Source: Aurantiochytrium sp. KH105 (lineage: Eukaryota > Sar > Bigyra > Thraustochytrida > Thraustochytriidae). From it: 64,000 nt of DNA. Under the pieces are notes generated by a model that made no database searches, was not told the origin of the DNA, and saw only the letters and a program-made list of their open reading frames with translations. Every line of letters begins with the position of its first letter. Within the stretch, counting starts at the first letter, position 1. The stretch lies in the NCBI GenBank assembly GCA_003116975.1, contig BGKB01000034.1, forward strand, positions 248,001 through 312,000, in the 5' to 3' direction. The position numbers and the translations under genes were made by a program. Below, one piece after another: positions 31,816-40,838 of the stretch.

Positions 31816-31846
31816 GCCTCGCCTCGCCTCGCCTCGCCTCGCCTCG
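31816..31846. repeat. GCCTC pentanucleotide microsatellite
   Basis: Six tandem units; same unit as at 641-675. Confidence 0.85.
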
Positions 31847-32332
31847 AGTCGGGCTTGCGCAGGCGCGCTCGCTCGCTCGCCGGGGCTCATGGCGCCCTCG
31901 CGTCTCTGGCATGGGCCCGCGCCCGAGGCGAGGCGTGGCCGCCGGCGCGGCTGGCGGCACTCGCGCGTCGCGCTGTGGCTGGCGCGCGGGAGGCGGGGCC
32001 GGGCGGCGCGGCGGGCAGGAGCCGCGGCTGGCCTGGCCGCACGGACAGCGAGCGTGCACGGGCGGGCTCCCCAAGCTTGATTCTGGCTTGTTGTGAAAAC
32101 CTGGTACGTACCACAGCTGTGGGGCGGCACGTGCGGTGCCACGGCCGGCCACTGCGAAGAAGTGCCTTGGCCCGAGATCTGCCTTGGCGAAGAACTTCAG
32201 AGCAAAGCAAAGCAAAGCCGTGCCATCAAAGCAAAGCAAAAGCAAAGCGAAGCGAAAAGCAAAGCGAAGCGAGAAGCAAAGCAAAGCGAAAGCAAAGCAA
32301 ACCAAGGCGTCACGTAGGCTGCACGAAGATCG

Positions 32333-32362
32333 CGGACGGACGGACGGACGGACGGACGGACG
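32333..32362. repeat. GGAC tetranucleotide microsatellite
   Basis: About seven perfect units. Confidence 0.85.
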
Positions 32363-33795
32363 GGCTGTCTGCAGCGGCAGCAGCCCCTGGCAGGAGTGCA
32401 GGCTGCGGCGGTCGGAAGCGACTTCCTGGTTGTCCTGGAGAACGTTCACTTGGAAAGAGCAAACATGATCTTGCGCTCAAACAACCGATCAACCAACCAG
32501 CCAACCAACCAACCAGCTGATCGACCAACAATGCAACCAGCCGACCGACCGACCAACCAACCAATCCACCAAGCTTTCACAAGTAGCAGCTGCAGCCAGC
32601 ACCAGCAGCGACTCGACTGCCACTGCCAGCTGCCGCCAAACAAACTTCTTGTGCAACGTCGGCCGCATCGTTACACGGCTGCGGGCTGCTCTGACTCGCA
32701 AGAATCACGAGGACAGCCGCAGCCGTGATGTACTTACCCACTCTTCCAGTTGTCGGGTGGCTGGCCGTCGTGGCAGTGGGGGCTGGCTGCATGCCACAGC
32801 CATGCCATGCCATGCCATGTGCTGCTGCTGATGCTTTTATCAGCACGTCGGTCAGCCAGACGCCTGCGCTCTACAATTTCTCAGAAAAGTCATGGAAACC
32901 TGTGCCGATCGATGCTGGTGCTGGTGCTGCCAGCGCCCGAGGCGAGGCGCGTCGTCCATGGAGCGAAGTCTACGCTGTTGCAAGTCGCAAAAACCGCCTC
33001 CGAGTCGTTGCGGCTGAGGATCCCAACAATGTGAAAATATCCTGCGGCGGCCAACGTGCTCTTTCAAGATGGCTTTTGGCCTCCGCACCGCGCCGTCGCC
33101 CGAAAGCGGAGCGATGAACGCCGCGGCGAGGCGCGGCGCTCTCGCCCGTGCGCGCAGCCCCCTCCGCTGCCGCGCGCGCGGGCTCGGTGCTCGGGGGCGA
33201 CGCTCATGGCGAGCGCGGCGCGCCAGGACGCCAGGACGCCATGACTGGCGCCAGCGACCCCGCGCGCGGCGCAGCGACGGCCGGGGAGACGCGGCCGGCG
33301 GCCGGCAGCCGCGCGGCGCCACGCGAGCAGCCTGCCGCGGTCAGCTCGCGCGCGAACGGTCGCTTCGTCGTCTGCTCTTGGTGCGAAGCGCGCCGTCGTT
33401 CGTGGCCTCCGCGCACAAAATCCTACTATCCTACTACTACCTGGCCGCACACACCCTCAGAAAGTGAGTAAGAGCTGGTTTAGGGGCGGCTTTTCGCCAA
33501 GCCCTGCTCGGAGGGAGGCTCTTGGAGGCTGGTGCTGCACGTCTTTGCGTAGGATGCGATGCGACGCGGCGGGAGACGGAGGTTCGGGCTGCTGCTGCTC
33601 CCGCATCGATCTTGGGGCCTTGGAAGAAGGGGGGAAAAGTGGGCTGGGTCGAGGGAATTTACACTTTCGGGGCCGAGCACGATTGCGTGGAAATCGAGGG
33701 CCGCCGATGGCGTGGGCTCGGTGGGGTGGGCGGCACGGAGATAGATAGATCGATCAACGGCGAGGTTCCTGCAGCATCACGATGTGCAAACCGCA

Positions 33796-36700
33796 ATGCC
33801 AGCCATGAGGAGAGCGGGATTCGGGAGGGTCGCTGCGGCGCAGGCAGCGCCGGCGGCGACGACGAGATTGCCCGCAAATCATGCTTCGGAGTCGTCAGAG
33901 TCCGATGCCCAGCGGAAGGGGCAGTCAAGGGTCATTCACATTCTGCGGCTTGTCTTTGGGGTTCCACGCGCACTCGTTGTGGTGTTCCTCCGAGGCTTCC
34001 TCGTGCCTCTCTTCTGGATCGTGTCCATTTACTTTTCTGTGAAACTTGGTATAGATGGGGTATGCGCTCAAGATACCTTGCTGGGCGCTAACCTCACGTG
34101 TGCTTCGATCGGTGAAGAAGCGCAGAACCAAGGGGTGACCGATGTGCTTTGGATGGGCTCATGCACAGCCCTCGTAGACATCCGTGATCTCCTCGAGGAG
34201 AGCGGCTACCTGGAGCGCACCAGCTTTCTGGACTTGATTGTACGCAACAATATTCGGGATATGAGTACCCCCGAGGCCCTCGCGCGAACCACCAAGTGCT
34301 ACGATTGGGGTTCGAAGACCATCTTCTATTGTTGGAACGCTATCATTCTATTCACAGCCCTCTTATTCCCTCGTTTGCTCGGCGAGTATCTCCACGCAAC
34401 CAAGGAAGCTAAATTCCGTCGCCCCATCCAGGAACTCGCCACGCGTTTGGTCTGGGACAAGTATTTTGGCAATGGCGGAAGGAGAAAGGGCCAGATGGCG
34501 CAGCCAGAGTCCAAAACTTTCAAGAACATCCAACAGAATCTTCAGCTTTTTCAGAAACAAAAAGGCCAAGAAGTACCGCTTTCGCACAGGGGAAAATGGT
34601 ACATTCTCCGTGACATCCTGCAGCCTTCGAGGCCATATGCTGTCGGGATCCAAAAGCTAGCTTCTCGTAGCCTCGCGAAGCTTGTCGACCTCGTTGAATC
34701 TAGCGAAGATAATGTTGAAGACGAGGACGACGTTGACGCCGAAGTCGACGATGCTGCCGGAGAAACAGATTTCGAGTTGAAAATTTCTGAGGCACGCGAT
34801 CAGGTCGACAAAGCCGAGCAAGACACCGAAGACGTATATGAAGAGCTACATTCTGCTTTCGACGAGTATCAACACGCCCGAAAAGGTCCTCAACCCGCTC
34901 ATGCAAGCACCATTGCTCAGGCGAAGAAAGCAATGGACTCTGCGCGCCGTCAATTTGACGATGCCACAACGGAACTTCAAAAGGCCGAAGATTCTCTTGA
35001 AAAATGGTACGAGAAACGCCGGCAGTACGGCGTCAAGCTAAAAAGTGAGAGAGATAAGGGGAAGCGACCGAGCGTAATCATGCAGGCCATTATACAGGTT
35101 GTTGAGAACGAAGAGCGGGCCTGGACGTTTAATCAGTGGCTGCGAGGCGTCTGGAGCGTCCTCTGGAACGAGCATGGCTTCTCGAGCAAGAGTCATACTC
35201 CGTCGGCGGTCGCTTCTCTCTCGGAAAAGGAGTATGGCAACACTTTATCTGCCCAGGACGGAGAGGATGGTCCTTCCAAGCAAATGACTTCATGGGAAGA
35301 GCAGGCCACAGAATATGCAACCCAGGTGGTTGCGCGGTGGGAAAAACTAGCCTTTATTGGCTGGATCCTTTCGTGGATTGCACTCGTGGTCTACATTGCC
35401 ATGCTCATCGTATGGCCCGGCGCCAACGACATCATGGCGACACTTGAAGAAAGTGTTTTCGATACGATCGTGGCGAGCCCTGGCTGCCCTCGCCTCTCCG
35501 ACATCGTCGCAAATCGTATCGTCGCATTTGGAGGCGAATGCGTCGAGACGGAGACCATCAGAAGTTTTCTTGAGGTGTTGGAGACTGCAGCGAGCATTGA
35601 AGAGCAGATCGCAGACCTGGACTCAGCGCTCCACTCTTTTGTAGAGGACGGGGGTAAGCAGAACTTCGTGCTGCGCTTTATGGTCCAGACAAAGTACTGT
35701 GCACCGCCCTCTCGATCTGACCAGCTCTTTGCCAACATTAACGTCATGCGCGCGATCCTGCTGCCTTCCATTGTACTTCCTACGTTGATCTTCTTTATCT
35801 ACGTGCCGACGAAACATCGTAACTTTTTTCCCAAGGCGTTCAAAGTTGCCATTTACAAAACGTACCGTACGATCAAGCGAGCAATGATTATCACGATTGA
35901 GGGAACGTTACATATTGTCAAGAGCCATTTTGGCGCTGCGATATATTGTTTCATCGAGACGGTGACAAGAATAGGGCTTGGAGTTCTTTACCTTTGGAAC
36001 CGCCTTCTCGCGCTTTGTGCAAGGTGCAAGGCAACACAGTCCCCGGACGTAATCCGACTCCCTCTCGAGCCAGAGCCGATGCCGCCACGAGGATCTGAAG
36101 ACGATCTTGATCATATTGGAGGAACTTACTCTTCATTTGCGCCTGAAGCGTCTCCTGGAGTCTCAGAGCGGGTTGATCAATCAGAGTCTTCGGGTGCCCG
36201 TGCCAGTTCAGGCCAACATGGGCCTGATGGGCTTGCGGGTTCACGGCCAGCCGCCGAGCAAGCGGGGTCACGCTCAGTTGCCAAGCAAGCGGAGTCGCGC
36301 CCTAAAGATTTTCAAAGCTCCCTGGTACCTTCAAAGTCGCGCCCAGCCGCCGAGCCTGCGGGGTCACGCCTTGCCGCCGCCGAGCAAGCGGAGTCGCGTC
36401 CAACCGTTCAGCGCCAAGATAAGCACCACCAGGAATGCCGCGAAAGACGTCAAGCCGGGCATAGCAGTAGCGGAAGTCTTCAAGCCCTACCTGCAGCGAA
36501 CACTCAAGAATGGTGCAGATCCAGCCCAAAGGAAAGGCGGATTCCTAAAAGTTACAAATGGCCTGCCTTCGTCGCACTCGTAGTGGCTTGCGTGGGCTCT
36601 GCGATTGGCGTCTTGGTGTGGAAGTTTGCGTTCTCTGAGACAGCACCTTCCGTGCCGACGACACCTGCTCCGACGGAAGCAGGCCTAGATGACTACCAGA

Positions 36701-38919
36701 TCGCCACCATTACGGCTGCCGTTGTCGTTTTCCTCTTTCTCCTTGGCGCGCGTCGGCATATCTTACGATTTCTTATCAGATTCGCCAAAAGTACCCGCTC
36801 GGCTGCTGCCGCTGGAGCGTATCATATCGTTTCGTTCCTGAGCCGATTTGGAAATTGTACTTGCGCTCTGGGAGTTGCTCGGACATGGACACGAATCAAG
36901 AAGCTCGCAAGCTGGACCCGGAAACACCTCGTGGAGGGCGCCTTTTGGATGCGGAAAATTGCCAAGACTGTGGGTATGCTTTTGTCCAAAGCTCTCATTT
37001 ATATTGTCATCGGCATCCCGCTCGCCATACTCGTTTGCGCTCTCGCAGTCGGTTTGGTTGCCTTGGGCGTGGCGGTTCTTCTGGTCGCGGGCGCAAGCGC
37101 TATTACGATTGGAATTCCTCTCGGTGTCATCTTCTTCATTGCAAAGGGCGTTCAGCGGCTCGTGCAAAAGTTGGCGCAAGGGCTTCGCGCATTGCACAAT
37201 ATTGTTGTATCTCACCTTCCATCTCGGTGCGAGCTCTGTGCTTTGGAGTTTCACCGTTACCGACGCTGGTATAGATGCCCAGATCACTATTGCAGAACAC
37301 ATCGTTTCCGTGCTGATACCAAGATTTCCCAATGCCCGGAATGCACCGGCCTGCGTCTTTGCAATTGTAAGTCCCTAACCCGGCCGTTGCTCGAGGAGTG
37401 CGATCTATGCTACTGTACGAAGCACAAGCTGGAAAGGGACGTGCCTGTTTGCAGTGAATTTGGTGGAGAGAGTCGCATGGAGTGCCGAATTTGCGATGAC
37501 CCGTGCCCAAACCACGACGATCTCCATCGAACGGAGTGCACTGAGTGCTTTTGTGTCAGACACAATCTGCCGAGGACCGAGATCCGGGATGGCGAAGAGG
37601 GGTGTACTCAGTGCTTTTGTGAAAACCACCCAGACATCAAGCTGAACAACAAGGACCAGTGCCCAGTATGCCATTGCCGCCACGAGCTGTCACGCGCTGA
37701 TTGCAGCATTTGCTGGTGCCCAATTCACCATGCCAGGAAGCAAGGCTGGTGTTCGACGTGCGGGGATCTACACGCAGATGACGAGGCAAGCTGGGATTCC
37801 CGCTGCGTAAGAACCGAAAGCACAGAGTGCCGCTGCTGCTCTGACGGGTGCGAGATATGTCGAGAGGACACAGAGGTTGCTGAGGAAGACGTTCCGTGGC
37901 GCGAGGAGTGCTCGCGCCATTGGTGCGCACTCCATCGGCGAAGTGAACACGAAAGCAGGGAACCGAACGCCAGTGGAAAATGCAGTGTTTGCAGGGATCC
38001 TTGCCAGATCTGCCAGGCCAACAAGGTTTCAAGTCATGAGCTTCAAGCTCGCGAAGAGTGCGATGAGCATTGGTGCAAAATGCATAGACGTCAAGAGTGT
38101 GTCATTTGTAGTGGCATCGAGCAAGCCTGTCCTTATCCCCATGAACCAAACATGGGCAAGGTTCTGACGCGGAGCGAGTGTGCCGAAGAGGGTATACATT
38201 GGTGCCGGAACGTTTCGCATCGTGACACCTTCGAACCGGGTCGAGATACCGACGATCTGGAGGGACAGGATCTGAACTTTGTGGACCGCGAAGGCTTTGT
38301 GGATCTTACAGAGAAACGCACTTGGTGTCCGGTGTGTAAGGATCCCTGCGGCGAATGCGCAGATGGCTGCAAGCGGGCTCGCACCACTTGCGAGAAACAT
38401 TTTTGCGTCGGCAAGCACTGCATTCCAAAGACGCGTCGTGGGGACGTTGACGCCTGGGTGTGTGAGCCCTGCGAGGATCCGTGCTTGACGTGCGAGGACG
38501 AGGGATTGACTCCCCCATTGCGCACGGCTTGCAAACGCCACTACTGCAAAACGCATAAGCGCGACGTCAATGACGGACGACTCGAGTCTGAGTGGAGAGA
38601 CGATGGGGAGTGCCTTGTTTGCACGAATCTGTGCAGCTGTCACGAAGGCAAAGCTCTCCCGGAGTGTAGAAGGTGTTTCTGCATAAAGCACGAGAGAAGC
38701 CTTTGCACGAACCGTGGCACTTGTGCAGAGGGGTTTTGCTCCGAGTGCACTTGCATCTTTTGCAAGAACGACATCAGTCTTCAAAATCCCAAAAGCTCAG
38801 CAGAACGATGCCAGACATGCGAGTACTATTGCAAGCACCTCCAAGATCGCACTTCATGCGACCGTTGCTGGTGCTCTGAGCATCGACTGCCACGAATTGA
38901 GTGCGAGTGCGAACGTTGA
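33796..38919 (+). CDS. Giant Cys/His-array membrane protein D, C-terminally truncated
   Basis: 1707 residues from the ATG at 33796 (MPAMRRAGFG). The first ATG of its sister F is lost here; both share the MPAM start. The layout follows F: helix 1 near 55-80, ectodomain 1 (CASIGEEAQ ... LWMGSC), helix 2, coiled coil, helix 3, ectodomain 2 (CPRLSDIVANRIVAFGGEC) and helix 4. A low-complexity segment unique to D (SRPAAEQAGSRSVAKQAESR, coded near 36230-36420) replaces F's longer PT stalk. The 11-residue Trp array of F is absent: the text passes from RFGN to CALGVARTWTRIKK. The Cys/His array starts near 1140 and stops in mid-array after CDRCWCSEH. The PLTRKRFCKF motif and C-terminal domain are lost. 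It may be a dying gene or a shortened functional variant. Confidence 0.75.
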   Translation: MPAMRRAGFGRVAAAQAAPAATTRLPANHASESSESDAQRKGQSRVIHILRLVFGVPRALVVVFLRGFLVPLFWIVSIYFSVKLGIDGVCAQDTLLGANLTCASIGEEAQNQGVTDVLWMGSCTALVDIRDLLEESGYLERTSFLDLIVRNNIRDMSTPEALARTTKCYDWGSKTIFYCWNAIILFTALLFPRLLGEYLHATKEAKFRRPIQELATRLVWDKYFGNGGRRKGQMAQPESKTFKNIQQNLQLFQKQKGQEVPLSHRGKWYILRDILQPSRPYAVGIQKLASRSLAKLVDLVESSEDNVEDEDDVDAEVDDAAGETDFELKISEARDQVDKAEQDTEDVYEELHSAFDEYQHARKGPQPAHASTIAQAKKAMDSARRQFDDATTELQKAEDSLEKWYEKRRQYGVKLKSERDKGKRPSVIMQAIIQVVENEERAWTFNQWLRGVWSVLWNEHGFSSKSHTPSAVASLSEKEYGNTLSAQDGEDGPSKQMTSWEEQATEYATQVVARWEKLAFIGWILSWIALVVYIAMLIVWPGANDIMATLEESVFDTIVASPGCPRLSDIVANRIVAFGGECVETETIRSFLEVLETAASIEEQIADLDSALHSFVEDGGKQNFVLRFMVQTKYCAPPSRSDQLFANINVMRAILLPSIVLPTLIFFIYVPTKHRNFFPKAFKVAIYKTYRTIKRAMIITIEGTLHIVKSHFGAAIYCFIETVTRIGLGVLYLWNRLLALCARCKATQSPDVIRLPLEPEPMPPRGSEDDLDHIGGTYSSFAPEASPGVSERVDQSESSGARASSGQHGPDGLAGSRPAAEQAGSRSVAKQAESRPKDFQSSLVPSKSRPAAEPAGSRLAAAEQAESRPTVQRQDKHHQECRERRQAGHSSSGSLQALPAANTQEWCRSSPKERRIPKSYKWPAFVALVVACVGSAIGVLVWKFAFSETAPSVPTTPAPTEAGLDDYQIATITAAVVVFLFLLGARRHILRFLIRFAKSTRSAAAAGAYHIVSFLSRFGNCTCALGVARTWTRIKKLASWTRKHLVEGAFWMRKIAKTVGMLLSKALIYIVIGIPLAILVCALAVGLVALGVAVLLVAGASAITIGIPLGVIFFIAKGVQRLVQKLAQGLRALHNIVVSHLPSRCELCALEFHRYRRWYRCPDHYCRTHRFRADTKISQCPECTGLRLCNCKSLTRPLLEECDLCYCTKHKLERDVPVCSEFGGESRMECRICDDPCPNHDDLHRTECTECFCVRHNLPRTEIRDGEEGCTQCFCENHPDIKLNNKDQCPVCHCRHELSRADCSICWCPIHHARKQGWCSTCGDLHADDEASWDSRCVRTESTECRCCSDGCEICREDTEVAEEDVPWREECSRHWCALHRRSEHESREPNASGKCSVCRDPCQICQANKVSSHELQAREECDEHWCKMHRRQECVICSGIEQACPYPHEPNMGKVLTRSECAEEGIHWCRNVSHRDTFEPGRDTDDLEGQDLNFVDREGFVDLTEKRTWCPVCKDPCGECADGCKRARTTCEKHFCVGKHCIPKTRRGDVDAWVCEPCEDPCLTCEDEGLTPPLRTACKRHYCKTHKRDVNDGRLESEWRDDGECLVCTNLCSCHEGKALPECRRCFCIKHERSLCTNRGTCAEGFCSECTCIFCKNDISLQNPKSSAERCQTCEYYCKHLQDRTSCDRCWCSEHRLPRIECECER

Positions 38920-39903
38920 CGACAATCCTTGGCCCTGTGCTGAATGTTGACGGCACGTGAAGAAGCCCACCGACTGCCTTGTCTGTTGGTGCTCTCTGCA
39001 TGGCAGACCTAGCGACATTGAGGTTCACATTGATGGCCACCTTTGGCCTTGCGCTGAATGCTGCAAGCATGCGAAGGAGCCCACAAAATGTCACACTTGC
39101 TGGTGCTCTGTGCGCAATCAATCACGAAATGTGGAAAACGAGGATCTTGAGACCATTGACGGTCATCCGTGGTCATGCCCAAAATGCAAACCATGTGAGC
39201 ATGGGGTGTAAATTCGCCAAGAGTATGCAACTTTCGATTGCAGAACTCACGAAGAGTACAAGATTGGAATGTATCCAACAGCAGCTTTACCAGATCCAGG
39301 AGAAGGTGGTGACGGCGATGACGGTGCCTCTTTGCGGCGTTGAGCGCATCACAGGAACGATGTTGTTCCAAGTGTGGAACTATACCCGGTCCGCTGACGA
39401 AGAAGCGCTTCTGCAAGTTTGCTGCCAAGCTGCACAACTGGATCCATCTTGCCGACCAAAACGAGTTCAGTTCGTGGAAGGAAGTCGGGAACCATTTGAC
39501 GGCTGATCTGTGAAACGAGGCAACGAGTCATTCTACAGAGGGCGGCAAAACGGAGAGGAGGCCAAGGTTTTTTGCCGCGATCAGAACTGGGTAAAATGCA
39601 ATTGAGCACTTTGTCGAGAACGCAGCTTCGAACCTGCAAATTCATCGAATGCGGCTTCTTTCTTTTACCGACGTTGGCGCAATAGTGCAGGGCGTGACGT
39701 GCCGAGTCTGAACACAGGGAGTCAATACAGCAGAGCTTACGTAATCGGATTATACGAGAGAGCAAGGGACAGTTGGTCTTAATCCGACAGGATATTCGAG
39801 GAGAACTGAGGACAAGATTGAAGACGAGAAAGAAAATGAGCAGCTTTACCAGAGGCTGATGGAACGACAGGATGCCGAACGAGACTTCCTTGCCTCTTCC
39901 TGA
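38920..39903 (+). pseudogene. Decayed 3' end of gene D
   Basis: Past the D stop, the DNA still matches the last ~400 codons of F, but in shifting frames. Pieces include HIDGHLWPCAECCKHAKEPT (array), ETIDGHPWSCPKCKPCEHGV, then a stretch matching F's EEYKI(G/A)(M/I)YPTAALPDPG. The remnant ends with ENEQLYQRLMERQDAERD and a stop near 39903. Frame changes begin near 38900, an in-frame TGA falls soon after (about 38947), and more stops follow from 39209. One 126-bp array unit is missing relative to F. The start was placed at the end of the intact D frame. Confidence 0.8.
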
Positions 39904-40580
39904 TTGCACTTACATTTTGATGGCGTTTTCTCTATTTGATATCCGACCTTTGGTGAGGATGCTGCAGCTTGCTGCTACTTTCTGCGCGCGAGAGCACGCG
40001 CAAGCCAGCGACCTCAGGTAAGCAGCTAGCCAGTATCCGATGGCTGCAATGCGTTTTCTGATTCTAAAGTGCGTTTTACAAATCTGCTTCATGAATCAAG
40101 GTCAAATTTACACACTCGCCACTCACTGCAAACTTTGGCGAACTGCGGCATCGTGCGCCCGCCTGAATTTATACGAACCTGCTATTCACTCGTCCTTTAT
40201 TTAGAAAAGGGTTTGTTTCTGTCCTCTAGTTGAAGTCCCAGTTTCCACCTTCCTATCGGCCAGTCAGCAAGTTGTGCACCGTGCATGTGCAGAGATCGTT
40301 TTGCCAGCAAAAAATATATCAAAGCAGCGACACCAGCCAGCCGCCACTGCGGCAAGCAGCCATTTAGCAGAGAATTTGGCCATGGTGCCATGGTCTACAG
40401 TCTCATCAGCCAGCCTTAGCTTAGCTAGCAAGTGGGGCTTAACACATCCAGGTGCAGAATTAACTATCGCAAGCGCAGAATCAACGCTTTCGAAAACTTA
40501 AGATTGATTCTCAATTTGAGCTGGCCGAGATTGAGGTAATGCCATACGTAATCGGCAAGTAGACCTGCGATGCTTCATTT
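39904..40580. other. Spacer after D up to the duplication breakpoint
   Basis: The first ~190 bp match the DNA after F. From about 40100 to 40580 the sequence is unique in the window and less GC-rich than the divergent spacers; no gene seen. Confidence 0.6.
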
Positions 40581-40838
40581 GCGGCTCATTGAGCGCAGGA
40601 ACGAGGAAACCCGAGATTGACACGACTGAGGACAATGCAGCGCGGCCTGCGAAGAAGACGAGGCAACTTGCGCCACCTTTGCGATCATTGCAGAAACCGG
40701 CAACCGATTGCGCGTTGAGGCCCAGTACGACGAGGTGGACGGGCGGGGAAGTTATACCGAGAGATTTAAAATCCAAACAAACACATTTTTCATCATCTTA
40801 TTCGAGCCAGGTCCGCAAATACGTCATTTCTCGCCGCT
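40581..40838. repeat. Stranded copy of the B 3' end and C 3' flank
   Basis: Starts at gcggctcattgagcgcagga, matching the last codons of B at 24137, and runs in step with 24137-24379 through the B stop region to the C/E 3' end. B itself is not here, so this is the left end of the duplicated unit. Confidence 0.88.

Larger units (their letters stand above)
31247..33795. promoter_or_regulatory. Shared upstream region of the divergent pair C/D
   Basis: 2.5 kb between the starts of C and D, GC-rich and crowded with short-unit repeats: CTCTG (31529-31555), GCCTC (31816-31846), AAGCA-type (about 32203-32312), GGAC (32333-32362), AACC-type (about 32488-32560) and GCCAT (32801-32819). The D-proximal part (from about 33235) is recognisably shared with the E/F spacer (from about 49660). 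No gene is convincing. Bidirectional promoter activity is inferred. Confidence 0.5.
24137..40100. repeat. Segmental duplication, unit 1 (B tail + C + D)
   Basis: This stretch matches 40581-57890 in the same order and orientation: last B codons, gene C (E in the copy), the divergent spacer, gene D (F in the copy) and about 190 bp after D. Ends were placed by eye where similarity stops. Confidence 0.8.

Noticed and set aside
31035-32096. 353-codon plus-strand frame at the C head and spacer
   Set aside because: Antisense to C's acidic head, then microsatellite DNA; no domain.
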